64,000 nucleotides of DNA from DYFX01 sp964400625 (GTDB taxonomy: Bacteria > Patescibacteriota > Patescibacteriia > SG8-24 > DYFX01): positions 18,158-82,157 of the forward strand of contig CAYNUS010000005.1 in NCBI GenBank assembly GCA_964400625.1, given 5' to 3'. Numbering within the stretch: the stretch's first letter is position 1; each line of letters starts with the position of its first letter. The translations under genes were made by a program, and so were the position numbers. Shown in pieces: positions 24,276-31,609 of the stretch. The notes under the pieces are model-generated. The model was given only the letters and a program-made list of their open reading frames with translations. It was not told the DNA's origin and did not search any database.

Positions 24276-24665
24276 TTAGGTCTTCAGGCCCGCCTTGACG
24301 CGGCCGGAGCCCATCGTCTTTCGGACGTTGCCGCGCGTGGTGCGCGAGTTGGTCTTGGTGCGCTGTCCGCGCATCGGGAGGTTCTTGGCGTGGCGGGTGC
24401 CGCGGTACGAACCGATCTCCTTGAGGCGCTTGATCTGGGCCAGGGTGTCGCGGCGGAGTTCGCCTTCGACCTTCATGGACTTCTCGATGTGCTCACGGAG
24501 CTTGTTGATCTCGGCGTCGGCCATGTCCTTGACGCGGACGTCGCCGTCGACCCCGGTGGTCTCGATGATCTTCTTGGCCTGGGTGTCGCCGATGCCGTAG
24601 ATGTACGTCAGGGCGATCAGGACGCGCTTGTTGCTGGGGAGGGTGACTCCTGCGATACGTGCCAT
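24276..24665 (-). CDS. rpsM: 30S ribosomal protein S13
   Basis: A 129-residue S13 with the head-domain motif MARIAGVTLPSNKRVLIALT, the helix-turn-helix-like IYGIGDTQAKKII and the basic C-terminus RHAKNLPMRGQRTKTNSRT that touches tRNA. Length and order (rpmJ, rpsM, rpsK) are normal. Confidence 0.96.
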   Translation of the reverse strand: MARIAGVTLPSNKRVLIALTYIYGIGDTQAKKIIETTGVDGDVRVKDMADAEINKLREHIEKSMKVEGELRRDTLAQIKRLKEIGSYRGTRHAKNLPMRGQRTKTNSRTTRGNVRKTMGSGRVKAGLKT

Positions 24666-24675
24666 ATGCGTGAAA

Positions 24676-24789
24676 TTAGCCCTGGCGCTGCTTATGCTTA
24701 GGGTTCTTGCAGAGGATGCAGACGCGGCGCTTCCGGCGGACGACGACGCAGTCGCGGCAGATTTTCTTCACGGACGAGCGGACTTTCAT
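24676..24789 (-). CDS. rpmJ: 50S ribosomal protein L36
   Basis: A 37-residue L36: MKVRSSVKKICRDC, then VVRRKRRVCILCKNPKHKQ. It carries the C-x2-C and C-x2-C/H zinc residues (Cys11, Cys14, Cys24, Cys27, His32), so it is the zinc-binding C+ form. The ATG at 24787-24789 fixes the start. It lies between infA and rpsM as in most bacteria. Confidence 0.95.
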   Translation of the reverse strand: MKVRSSVKKICRDCVVVRRKRRVCILCKNPKHKQRQG

Positions 24790-24815
24790 GTTTGTTGGGT
24801 TGAAAGCGCGATTGA

Positions 24816-25064
24816 TCAGAAGCGGTAGACGATGCGGCCTTTGGTCAGGTCGTACGGTGTCATTTCGACCTTGACCCGGTCTCCAGGCAGCAGCCGGATC
24901 CGGTTCATCCGCATCTTGCCCGAGAGGTGGCACAAGATGACGTGTCCGCTCTCGAGTTTGACCTTGAAGCTCGTGGCAGGGAGGAGCTCTTCGACGACGC
25001 CCGCGGCCTCGATGAAGTCTTTTCCTCCGTTTCCAGCGGCTCCGGGTGGCGTTCTACGAGCCAT
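24816..25064 (-). CDS. infA: translation initiation factor IF-1
   Basis: An 82-residue OB-fold protein. Seen are VVEELLPATSFKVKLESGH, LCHLSGKMRMNRIRLLPGD, and VKVEMTPYDLTKGRIVYRF, the hallmark IF-1 C-terminus. An extra 12-14 residues at the N-terminus (ARRTPPGAAGNGG) are unusual and lack obvious structure. It is the first gene of the ribosomal operon; a TTGACG-17-TAGACT promoter lies about 70 nt upstream of the ATG. Confidence 0.95.
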   Translation of the reverse strand: MARRTPPGAAGNGGKDFIEAAGVVEELLPATSFKVKLESGHVILCHLSGKMRMNRIRLLPGDRVKVEMTPYDLTKGRIVYRF

Positions 25065-25141
25065 GAAGTGGATGGTTCCAAGGCGTGCACCCCGAACCAA
25101 AAAATTACGCAAGTCCCCAAGCGGTTACTTTGCTTGCGGGA

Positions 25142-25170
25142 AGTCTACCAGAGGGTGCAAATGCCGTCAA
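25142..25170 (-). promoter_or_regulatory. promoter of the infA-rpsI operon
   Basis: TTGACG (25165-25170), a 17-bp spacer and TAGACT (25142-25147) on the minus strand. The leader is about 70 nt, unlike the leaderless genes around it, and may host ribosomal feedback. Confidence 0.75.
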
Positions 25171-25186
25171 GGGGGCTAATCTCAGC

Positions 25187-25210
25187 GAAAAAATGACCCT
25201 CCGGGGTCAT
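25187..25210 (-). terminator. terminator of the 25220-25630 gene
   Basis: ATGACCCC, GGA, GGGTCAT, then six T on the minus strand, starting about 10 bases past the stop. Confidence 0.8.
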
Positions 25211-25219
25211 GTTTTTGGG

Positions 25220-25630
25220 CTAAGGTTGGCGACCGTGCGTGCCGAAGGCCTTGAAGAGCTTCCGGAAGGTGTCTTCCTCGAGACCGATGAAGGCCCATCC
25301 CTCCGGAATGTCGCTGGCGGCCTCGGGCGGGTAGAAGTCCTTGATCGGGATGCCGGTCCCGGACAGGTCGAGCGTCATGTAGGGCTCGAACCAGAGACCG
25401 AAGCTCCCCTGCTCGGTCATGACCCTGTGATAGGCGACCTCTTCGGAGAACGCCGGGTCGTCGAAGGGGGCCTCATCGTCGTCATCATCCTCGCCGGACT
25501 TCAGCGCGGCGACGGTGGCGTCCGGCATCTGCGCCGGCGCGAGCTGGATGCCGGTGAAGCCGGCTTCGGCGAGGCCTTCGCGGATCAACTCCACGAAGGA
25601 GGCGCGGGCGTCCGCGTCGTACTTGGGCAT
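25220..25630 (-). CDS. acidic hypothetical protein (136 aa)
   Basis: A soluble acidic protein with an N-terminal helix (ASFVELIREGLAEAGFTG), an aspartate run (EDDDDDEAPFDD) in the middle and a C-terminal half with strands (GSFGLWFEPYMTLDLSGTG). There is no signal, membrane segment or cysteine. An AGGAG Shine-Dalgarno precedes the ATG. It stands alone between the epimerase gene and a terminator. No family is recognised. Confidence 0.65.
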   Translation of the reverse strand: MPKYDADARASFVELIREGLAEAGFTGIQLAPAQMPDATVAALKSGEDDDDDEAPFDDPAFSEEVAYHRVMTEQGSFGLWFEPYMTLDLSGTGIPIKDFYPPEAASDIPEGWAFIGLEEDTFRKLFKAFGTHGRQP

Positions 25631-25707
25631 CGGTCACTCCTGTCGGTTGAAAGGGAAAGGGCGCGGATGCGGGCATCCTAACCGCTCGCGACTTGGCCGG
25701 CAAGCTC

Positions 25708-26691
25708 CTATGGGGCCGGCGCGCCGTGGTATGCGCGGTACCAGGCGACGAACTTCGCGACCCCGACCTCGATCGGCGTGCTCGGCCGGAAACCGACGTC
25801 GCGCACGAGGTCGTCGACGTCGGCGTAGGTCGCCGGGACGTCGCCGGGCTGCAGGGGAAGGTAGTTCTTGACCGCCTTCACGCCGAGCGCGTCCTCCAGG
25901 ACGCCGATGAAGCGCTCCAGCTCGACCGGTTCGTTGTTGCCGATGTTGTAGACCTTGTACCGGGCGCCCGTCGCGCACGGCTCCGGGACGCGATCGGCGA
26001 CGCGGATGACGCCTTCGACGATGTCGTCGACGTAGGTGAAGTCGCGCTTCATCTTGCCCTGGTTGTAGACGTCGATGGGCTTGCCCTCGAGGATGGCCTT
26101 CGTGAAACCGAAGAGCGCCATGTCAGGGCGTCCCCACGGGCCGTAGACGGTGAAGAAGCGGAGTCCCGTCGTCGGAAGCCCGAAGAGGTGGCTGTAGGTG
26201 TGCGCCATGAGCTCGTTGGCCTTCTTCGTGGCGGCGTAGAGGCTGACGGGGTGGTCGACCTCATCCTCCGTGGAGAACGGGAGCTTCGTGTTGGCGCCGT
26301 AGACGGAGCTCGAGGAGGCATAGACGAGATGCGCGATCTTCGCGTGGCGGCAGCCTTCGAGCACGTTCACGAAGCCGACCAGGTTGCTGTCGACGTAGGC
26401 GTGCGGGTTCTGGAGCGAGTAGCGGACGCCGGCCTGGGCGGCGAGATGGATGACGGCGTCGAAGGTTTCCGTCTCGAAGAGGCGCTTCATCCCCTCGCGG
26501 TCGGCGAGGTCCATCTTCACGAATCGGAAGTTCGGGTGCGCGAGCAGCGCGAGGCGCGCCTCCTTCAAGGAGACGTCGTAGTAGCCGTTGACGCTATCGA
26601 GACCGACGACGGCGTCTCCGCGATCGAGCAGGCGCTTGGCCGTGTGGAAGCCGATGAACCCGGCGGCGCCGGTCACGAGATAGGTGGCCAT
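25708..26691 (-). CDS. NAD-dependent UDP-sugar 4-epimerase (UDP-glucuronate epimerase-like)
   Basis: A 327-residue extended short-chain dehydrogenase. TGAAGFIGFHTAKRLL is the NAD-binding glycine motif, LAAQAGVRYSLQNPHAY and the catalytic SSSSVYG...YAATKK follow (Tyr in SLYAATKKANE), and then TVYGPWGRPDMALF. The RYSLQNPHAY and YGPWGRPDMA stretches are typical of UDP-glucuronate 4-epimerases (CapI/LspL type). Together with the UDP-sugar dehydrogenase at 33938 it could supply UDP-galacturonate for surface glycan. The start at 26689-26691 follows a TACGAT -10 by 8 nt; an upstream in-frame extension is not favoured. Confidence 0.87.
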   Translation of the reverse strand: MATYLVTGAAGFIGFHTAKRLLDRGDAVVGLDSVNGYYDVSLKEARLALLAHPNFRFVKMDLADREGMKRLFETETFDAVIHLAAQAGVRYSLQNPHAYVDSNLVGFVNVLEGCRHAKIAHLVYASSSSVYGANTKLPFSTEDEVDHPVSLYAATKKANELMAHTYSHLFGLPTTGLRFFTVYGPWGRPDMALFGFTKAILEGKPIDVYNQGKMKRDFTYVDDIVEGVIRVADRVPEPCATGARYKVYNIGNNEPVELERFIGVLEDALGVKAVKNYLPLQPGDVPATYADVDDLVRDVGFRPSTPIEVGVAKFVAWYRAYHGAPAP

Positions 26692-26699
26692 ATGCTGGC

Positions 26700-26705
26700 A
26701 TCGTA
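26700..26705 (-). promoter_or_regulatory. -10 element of the epimerase gene
   Basis: TACGAT on the minus strand, 8 nt before the ATG. No clear -35 is seen. It sits just past the T-tract of the terminator at 26716-26741. Confidence 0.5.
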
Positions 26706-26715
26706 TCCGCCGACG

Positions 26716-26741
26716 AAAAAGACCGCCAGAGGGGCGGTCTA
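26716..26741 (-). terminator. terminator overlapping a stop codon
   Basis: AGACCGCC, loop CCTCT, GGCGGTCT and a five-T tail on the minus strand. The TAG stop of the 26739-27158 gene supplies the first bases of the stem. Confidence 0.8.
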
Positions 26742-27158
26742 CTTGCCGTAGGGGCCGGGCCGAAGCTGCCAAGCCTTGCGTTCGTCGGCCGTGAGGTTCG
26801 CGTTGAAGGTCTCGATCTCGCCGTTCAAGGCGAAGAGCTCCCCCCTCAGCCGTTCGCGGCGTTCGAGGCGGCGGTCCTGCTCGTGGAACTTGGCCGCGAG
26901 CGGCGGAGGCGCGTCCGTGATCGTGATGACGACGTCCGGCGCGCGCAGGCTCCAGCGGAGCCAGGCGATGCCGGCGACGAGGAGCGCCGCGAGGAGCTGG
27001 GCACCGACGATGCCGCTCATCACGAGCGGCAGGATGAGGCTGAAGTCGCCGTGCGCATGGCCTGCCGCGCGGCAGGCCCCGTAACTGCCCCAGATGATGC
27101 CGAAGGCGATGAGCGCGTAGACGACGACCGAACGGACGAAGACCTTGCCGAATCGCAT
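26739..27158 (-). CDS. two-TM membrane protein with coiled-coil tail (139 aa)
   Basis: Two hydrophobic segments (about 9-28 and 42-66) are followed by a charged helical tail (QDRRLERRERLRGELFALN) likely to form a coiled coil. An AGGAGG Shine-Dalgarno lies 4 nt before the ATG. It probably has its own promoter (TTGATA-18-TATCAT) whose -10 is in the loop of the alaS terminator. Function unknown; the layout resembles small scaffold-like membrane proteins. Confidence 0.7.
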   Translation of the reverse strand: MRFGKVFVRSVVVYALIAFGIIWGSYGACRAAGHAHGDFSLILPLVMSGIVGAQLLAALLVAGIAWLRWSLRAPDVVITITDAPPPLAAKFHEQDRRLERRERLRGELFALNGEIETFNANLTADERKAWQLRPGPYGK

Positions 27159-27177
27159 GCTGCCTCCTGAAGGAACG

Positions 27178-27205
27178 AAAAGACTGCGGCCATGATAGCC
27201 GCAGC
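27178..27205 (-). terminator. alaS terminator
   Basis: CTGCGGC, loop TATCATG, GCCGCAG and TCTTTT on the minus strand. The loop contains the -10 of the next gene. Confidence 0.65.
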
Positions 27206-27221
27206 CTTCGTCCTTTATCAA
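27192..27221 (-). promoter_or_regulatory. promoter nested in the alaS terminator
   Basis: TTGATA (27216-27221, overlapping the alaS stop), an 18-bp spacer and TATCAT (27192-27197) on the minus strand. A leader with AGGAGG leads to the ATG at 27158. Confidence 0.55.
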
Positions 27222-29083
27222 GCCTTGGGTCCGGCCGGCTCGGTCTCGGCCGCGGTCGGCGTCGCGCCGTCGGGGAGGACGGGTTCGACGACGGCCTTGA
27301 TGCGGCGGATGCCGGCGGAGGACGCTTCCTCCTTCTGGATCCTGAAGCGTCCGACCTGCGCGGTGTGGCGCACGTGCGGGCCGCCGCAGATCTCCATCGA
27401 GTAGTCGCCGACGACGTAGACCTTCACCTTGTCGCCGTAGCGGTCCTCGAACAGGCCGATGGCGCCGCCTTCCTTGGCGTCGGCCACGGACTTCTCCTCG
27501 AAGTGCACCGGCAGGTCGCGCACGATAGCTTCGTTCACCATGTCCTCGACCTTCTTGATCTCTTCCGGCGTCATCTTGTTCGGATGCGAGAAATCGAACC
27601 GCAGGCGTTCGGCGGTGATGTTGGAGCCTTTCTGCTCGACGTGTTCTCCGAGGACGTTCCTGAGCGCCTTGTGCAGGAGGTGCGTGGCGGTGTGCAGGCG
27701 CGTCGTCTCCCAGGAGTGGTCGGCGAGGCCGCCCTTGAACTTCTTCTCGGCGCCTTGGCGCGAGAGGTCCTGATGCGCCTTCATCGCGGCGTCCCAGCCC
27801 GCCTGATCGACCTTCTTGCCGATCGTCTCCTCGGTGAGCTCTTTCGGGAAGCCGAAGGATTCGTAGAGATAGAAGGCCGTCTCCCCCGGCACGGTGGCGT
27901 GGGCTTCGAGATCCTTCTTGAGCTTCGCGACCTCATGCAGGCCGTTCTGGAGCGTGCGCATGAACTTGTCCTCCTCGGCGTCGAGCGCGCCGATGACGCG
28001 GTCGCGGTTCTGCTCGAGTTCGGGATAGGCGTCGCGGAAGAGCGCGATGACCTTCTCGGCGATCTTGGACGTGAAGAAGCCCTCGATGCCGAGCTGGCGT
28101 CCGTAGCGGACGGCGCGGCGGATGAGGCGGCGCAGGATGTAGCCTTGGTCGACGTTCGACGGCGTGATGCCGCGCGGGTCGCCGATCATGAAGGTGGCGG
28201 TGCGGACGTGGTCGGCGATGATGCGCATGGCGCGGTCGTCATCCTCCCCCGCTCCATAGGCCTTGCCGCAGAGCGCGCCGATGGCGGCGAGGAGCTCCTG
28301 GAAGTTCTCGGTGTCGAAGACGGTCGACTTGCCTTGCATCATCGCGGCCACGCGCTCGAGGCCCATGCCGGTGTCGACGTTCTTCTGCGCGAGCGGCTCG
28401 AAGGTCGCCTCCGGAGTCTTGTTGTACTCCATGAAGACGTTGTTCCAGATCTCGATGAAGCGGCCGCAATCGCAGTTCGGGTGGCACTTCGCGCCGAAGC
28501 GGGCGTCGTGCTGCGCGCCGGTGTCGTAGAAGATCTCGGTGTCCGGGCCGCACGGGCCGGTCATGCCGGCGGGGCCCCACCAGTTCTTGTCCTTGGGATA
28601 CGCGAAGACGCGCTCGTTGAAGTTGGCGTCGATGCCGCGCGTCTGGAAGACGTCCTTCCAGATGCCGACGGATTCGAGATCGCGCGGCGCGTCGGCGTCG
28701 CCTTCGAAGACGGTGACGTAGATGCGCGCCGGGTCGAGCGCGAGCCAGCGCGGAGACGTCAGGAACTCGAAGCTCCACGTGATGGCGTCGCGCTTGAAGT
28801 AGTCGCCGAGCGACCAGTTGCCGAGCATCTCGAAGAACGTGAGATGGCGGTTGTCGCCGACCTCGTCGATGTCGCCGGTGCGGACGCACTTCTGCACGTC
28901 GGCCAGGCGGTTGCCGGCCGGGTGCTTCTCGCCGAGAAGGTACGGCACGAGCGGATGCATGCCGGCGGTCGTGAAGAGGACTGTCGGATCGTTCTCCGGA
29001 ATCAAAGAAGCCGAAGGGATGATGGCGTGCCCCTTCTCCTTGAAGAAGTCCAGGAATTTCGCGCGGATCTCGTCGGTGGTCAT
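27218..29083 (-). CDS. alaS: alanyl-tRNA synthetase, short form without C-Ala domain
   Basis: Charges tRNA(Ala). The 621-residue protein has the class II catalytic domain (MTTDEIRAKFLDFFKEKGH; FTTAGMHPLVPYLLG; RHLTFFEMLGNWSLGDYFK), the tRNA-recognition region (NVDQGYILRRLIRRAVRYG) and the editing domain with zinc residues (HTATHLLH; later CGGPH). It stops after KAVVEPV plus a short tail, so the coiled-coil/DHHA1 C-Ala domain present in 870-residue AlaRS is missing. The editing domain is intact, so mischarged Ser/Gly-tRNA hydrolysis should work. The start at 29081-29083 is 9 nt from a TTGCCT-17-TATAGT promoter; a 71-codon upstream extension covers that promoter and is rejected. Confidence 0.95.
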   Translation of the reverse strand: MTTDEIRAKFLDFFKEKGHAIIPSASLIPENDPTVLFTTAGMHPLVPYLLGEKHPAGNRLADVQKCVRTGDIDEVGDNRHLTFFEMLGNWSLGDYFKRDAITWSFEFLTSPRWLALDPARIYVTVFEGDADAPRDLESVGIWKDVFQTRGIDANFNERVFAYPKDKNWWGPAGMTGPCGPDTEIFYDTGAQHDARFGAKCHPNCDCGRFIEIWNNVFMEYNKTPEATFEPLAQKNVDTGMGLERVAAMMQGKSTVFDTENFQELLAAIGALCGKAYGAGEDDDRAMRIIADHVRTATFMIGDPRGITPSNVDQGYILRRLIRRAVRYGRQLGIEGFFTSKIAEKVIALFRDAYPELEQNRDRVIGALDAEEDKFMRTLQNGLHEVAKLKKDLEAHATVPGETAFYLYESFGFPKELTEETIGKKVDQAGWDAAMKAHQDLSRQGAEKKFKGGLADHSWETTRLHTATHLLHKALRNVLGEHVEQKGSNITAERLRFDFSHPNKMTPEEIKKVEDMVNEAIVRDLPVHFEEKSVADAKEGGAIGLFEDRYGDKVKVYVVGDYSMEICGGPHVRHTAQVGRFRIQKEEASSAGIRRIKAVVEPVLPDGATPTAAETEPAGPKA

Positions 29084-29092
29084 ACCGGAGAC

Positions 29093-29121
29093 ACTATAGG
29101 AAGAAAGGCGGAGCGAGGCAA
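29093..29121 (-). promoter_or_regulatory. alaS promoter, leaderless
   Basis: TTGCCT (29116-29121), a 17-bp spacer and TATAGT (29093-29098) on the minus strand, 9 nt from the ATG. Confidence 0.78.
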
Positions 29122-29145
29122 GGCGCGACGGTCGCCGGGAGGGGG

Positions 29146-29173
29146 TTGACAGAATCCGGAAAATAGGTAAGGG
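29146..29173 (+). promoter_or_regulatory. promoter of the first cysteine-rich lipoprotein gene
   Basis: TTGACA (29146-29151), a 16-bp spacer and TAAGGG (29168-29173). The roughly 75-nt leader has two hairpins: GTTCC/GGAAC and GGGGGCA/TGCCCCC. Confidence 0.55.
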
Positions 29174-29255
29174 TGGGAAGTTCCACGGAGGAACCGTCGC
29201 CCCGTTCCGGGGGCACGCAATTTTCGATGCCCCCGAGGGGGCTGGAGGCTCGACC

Positions 29256-29744
29256 ATGCGCACTTTCCACATCGCGTTCATCGTGTTCATCTCCATCGCG
29301 GCGGCTTACAGCATGGGCTGCGGCGGCGAGGATGACAACTGCGGCAGCACCTCCGGGTGCGAGCCGCCCCCCGAAACCTGCGGCGACGACGCCTGCCAGG
29401 CGAACCTGGGCGAGAACGCCCAGAACTGCCCGGAGGACTGCGACGCCTCGGCCTGCGGCGACGGCACCTGCCAGTCCGCGGATGGCGAGAGCCCCGAGAG
29501 CTGTCCTGCCGACTGCGCGGTGCCCGAAGACTGCGGAGACGGCTACTGCGCCCCGAACATGGAGAACCCCATGAACTGCGCGACCGACTGCGCCTTCGAG
29601 GACATCTGCGGCAACGCGACCTGCGATCTCGACGTCGGAGAGAACACGTTCAACTGCACGCCCGACTGTCCCGCGTTCACCTGCGGCAACGGCGACTGCG
29701 ACGGCGGCGAGTCGCAGACGTCCTGTCCGGTGGACTGCCGCTGA
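29256..29744 (+). CDS. cysteine-rich repeat lipoprotein (five CGDxxC repeats)
   Basis: A 162-residue exported protein. The hydrophobic signal ends in YSMGC (Cys21), a plausible lipobox. The mature part is five tandem repeats of pattern CGDxxCxxxxGExxxxCxxDC at about residues 42-161, each with four cysteines and a run of acidic residues. Disulfide-linked, calcium-binding modules are plausible. GGAGG lies 7 nt before the ATG. A related gene with four repeats follows at 29862. Such repeats are known in exported proteins of several phyla, but no function is settled. It is probably displayed on the cell surface. Confidence 0.82.
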   Translation: MRTFHIAFIVFISIAAAYSMGCGGEDDNCGSTSGCEPPPETCGDDACQANLGENAQNCPEDCDASACGDGTCQSADGESPESCPADCAVPEDCGDGYCAPNMENPMNCATDCAFEDICGNATCDLDVGENTFNCTPDCPAFTCGNGDCDGGESQTSCPVDCR

Positions 29745-29769
29745 CGCCTCGCGGCGTCCTTCGACCGCG

Positions 29770-29795
29770 AGCGGATCCACGCGATCCGCTTTTTC
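29770..29795 (+). terminator. terminator between the two cysteine-rich genes
   Basis: AGCGGATC, loop CACGC, GATCCGCT, then T-tract. Confidence 0.8.
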
Positions 29796-29807
29796 GTTTC
29801 CAGGCCC

Positions 29808-29836
29808 TTGACGCGGCCGCCTCCTCGTGCCAACGT
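29808..29836 (+). promoter_or_regulatory. promoter of the second cysteine-rich gene
   Basis: TTGACG (29808-29813), a 17-bp spacer and a weak CAACGT -10. A leader with GGAGG leads to the ATG at 29862. Confidence 0.5.
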
Positions 29837-29861
29837 GCGCCCAACCTGCAATGGAGGATGC

Positions 29862-30503
29862 ATGCGCTCTTTGTCCGTGACACGTCCGCTTGCCTTCGTC
29901 GCCGCCCTCGCGGCCGCCGCCCTGCTCGGCGGATGCCCCACCGAGGAGGAAGACGACTACGTCTGCGGCGACAACGTCTGTTCGGTCTCCGCCGGGGAGA
30001 GCGAGTTCAACTGCCGTGAGGACTGCGCCTCGCCGGTCTGCGGCGACGGCTACTGCGACTCCGGCGAGACTTCGCAGAACTGCCTCGCCGACTGCCCCGC
30101 CGCGCCCGCCTGCGGCGACGGCAGCTGCAACGGGAACGAGACGACCGCGAGCTGTCCGGGCGACTGTCCGGCGAGCCAGTGCGGCGACGGCGTCTGCAAC
30201 GGGAACGAGACGGCAGGCAGCTGTCCCGGCGACTGCGCCACCTGCACGGGAAACTTCCCGGTCGACTGCCAGGACGGCACCGGCTGCTGGACCCAGGGTA
30301 CGAACTGCTCTTCCGAAGTCTTCAGCTGCAACGGCCTCCGGCGCTGCGCCAGCACGGCCGACTGGGCCTTCTGCTGCGGCGGCGTGTTCGTCACCTGCCC
30401 GTCGTTCGCGCCCTACTACTGCCCGCAGGACGGGCTCTGCTATCCGCAGATCCCGCTCAACTGCAACGTCGGCTTCTGCACGCTCACCCTCGGCGACTGC
30501 TGA
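29862..30503 (+). CDS. cysteine-rich repeat lipoprotein (four repeats plus Cys-rich tail)
   Basis: A 213-residue exported protein. The signal peptide ends in ALLGGC (lipobox, Cys25). Four CGDxxCxxxExxxxCxxDC repeats at about 34-130 are near-identical in the last two (CNGNET). They are followed by a different cysteine-rich domain of about 80 residues (16 cysteines, including CCGG). The repeat part is related to the 29256 protein, so the pair likely arose by duplication. An in-frame upstream extension overlaps the -35 and is rejected. A strong bidirectional terminator follows. Possible roles are calcium-dependent adhesion or redox/metal binding; neither is proven. Confidence 0.82.
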   Translation: MRSLSVTRPLAFVAALAAAALLGGCPTEEEDDYVCGDNVCSVSAGESEFNCREDCASPVCGDGYCDSGETSQNCLADCPAAPACGDGSCNGNETTASCPGDCPASQCGDGVCNGNETAGSCPGDCATCTGNFPVDCQDGTGCWTQGTNCSSEVFSCNGLRRCASTADWAFCCGGVFVTCPSFAPYYCPQDGLCYPQIPLNCNVGFCTLTLGDC

Positions 30504-30511
30504 GGAAACGC

Positions 30512-30541
30512 GAAACCCTTCCTGCGCGGAAGGGTTTTTTT
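30512..30541. terminator. bidirectional terminator
   Basis: AACCCTTCC, loop TGCGC, GGAAGGGTT with T-tracts on both strands, between convergent genes ending at 30503 and 30541. Confidence 0.85.
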
Positions 30542-30771
30542 CATTCTCCGAGGCTTTCCTGACGCATCCGGTCGAAGGCCTCGGCGTTCGAGGCCGTCTC
30601 GACCGCCTGGCCGTACGCTTCGATCGGCACCGTGATAGGTTTCAGGGCGTCTTCCGTCAGCTGATCGCCCGCCTCGCGGACGGCTCCCGCGCAGCCCGCG
30701 CCGGCCATCAGCAACGCCGTGGCGGCGACCAGGACCATGTTCCTTCGGGCGAAGTGGATGACGCGTCGCAT
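30541..30771 (-). CDS. small lipoprotein-like protein (76 aa)
   Basis: A 76-residue protein with a positively charged start (MRRVIHFARRN), a hydrophobic segment and MAGAGC, a weak lipobox (Cys27). The mature part is about 50 residues, helical and mixed in charge (TEDALKPITVPIEAYG, AFDRMRQESLGE). A possible TATGAT -10 lies about 26 nt upstream of the ATG. It is convergent with the cysteine-rich gene and shares its bidirectional terminator. Family unknown. Confidence 0.6.
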   Translation of the reverse strand: MRRVIHFARRNMVLVAATALLMAGAGCAGAVREAGDQLTEDALKPITVPIEAYGQAVETASNAEAFDRMRQESLGE

Positions 30772-30840
30772 GCGTGGGTGGTGTTCAGCGGTACTCTATC
30801 ATAGGGACGCTCCGTACGGAAAAACCTTACGGAAAGGCCG

Positions 30841-30869
30841 TTGACGGCGCGGTCGATCGGGCGTTACAT
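30841..30869 (+). promoter_or_regulatory. promoter of the histidine-phosphatase gene
   Basis: TTGACG (30841-30846), a 17-bp spacer and TTACAT (30864-30869). A leader with AGGAGG leads to the ATG at 30907. Confidence 0.7.
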
Positions 30870-30906
30870 GTCCTCGTCGTCCGTCCGACGGGCGCAGGAG
30901 GAACGC

Positions 30907-31512
30907 ATGTCCATCGTCTTCGAGTTCCGCCGGCATTCCATCAAGGACGGGCCGGCGCGCGGCATGATCGGGCCTCGCGGCTGGTCGTTCGCCCGGGAAG
31001 TCGGACGCCGGCAGCTGCGCGGCAAAGGCTTCACGCATTTCTTCGGCAGCACGCTCTGGCGCACGCATCAGACGCTGGCCGCCTTCGACGAAGGCGCCGG
31101 CGACTTCCATTGCAAGTGGACGCCGGAGCACGCCGGATTCTACGTCGAGCTCCCCGGGCTCATGGAGCTCTGGAAGGCCTGCGCGATCGGCGCCAAGCGA
31201 GGCATCGACATGATGCAGACCGCCCTGACCCACGACCCCGAACTCGCGGACCGCGCGGCGAAGGCTTGCGCCGCGAAGTTCGGCGAGTGGCTTCCTTCCT
31301 TCCCCGACGGCGCGCACGTCCTCGTCGTCGGGCACAGCCCGAACATGGAACTGCTCGCGCTCGGCCTCACGGGACTCGTCATGCCGGGCCTGAGCGAATG
31401 CCGAGGCTTCCGCCTCACGCTCGGCGGCGACGGGACGCGCCTGGATTTCGACGCCCCCGGCCTCGATCCTTCGGGAATCAGGCACGAGCTCTTCGACGGA
31501 ACGTCCGCGTGA
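30907..31512 (+). CDS. histidine phosphatase family protein
   Basis: A 201-residue protein of the phosphoglycerate-mutase-like superfamily. RRHS at residues 8-11 replaces the usual RHG and carries the phospho-acceptor His. STLWRTHQT supplies the second arginine, and VVGHSPNMELLALG is the GH motif with the general-acid region. The Arg-His-Arg-His pocket is therefore complete. The substrate could be a sugar phosphate, a nucleotide or a phosphoprotein. It has its own promoter and Shine-Dalgarno and precedes an ADP-ribosylglycohydrolase gene with a similar promoter. Confidence 0.82.
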   Translation: MSIVFEFRRHSIKDGPARGMIGPRGWSFAREVGRRQLRGKGFTHFFGSTLWRTHQTLAAFDEGAGDFHCKWTPEHAGFYVELPGLMELWKACAIGAKRGIDMMQTALTHDPELADRAAKACAAKFGEWLPSFPDGAHVLVVGHSPNMELLALGLTGLVMPGLSECRGFRLTLGGDGTRLDFDAPGLDPSGIRHELFDGTSA

Positions 31513-31538
31513 CGAGCCGTCTTTTTTTCGCGCGCGCC

Positions 31539-31567
31539 TTGACGCGGAGGCGCATCGGCGCTATCCT
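31539..31567 (+). promoter_or_regulatory. promoter of the ADP-ribosylglycohydrolase gene
   Basis: TTGACG (31539-31544), a 17-bp spacer and TATCCT (31562-31567). A leader with AAGGAGG leads to the ATG at 31610. Confidence 0.75.
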
Positions 31568-31609
31568 TCGGCCTTGCCCTTTCGAACGCGACGAACCAAG
31601 GAGGCTACG

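Noticed and set aside
29084..29296. 71-codon upstream extension of alaS
   Set aside because: It has no AlaRS similarity and would run through the TTGCCT-17-TATAGT promoter; AlaRS begins MTTDEIRAKF.
29256..30503. CRISPR-like or DNA-level repeat array
   Set aside because: The periodicity is in the encoded CGDxxC repeats; DNA copies are divergent and have no spacer structure.
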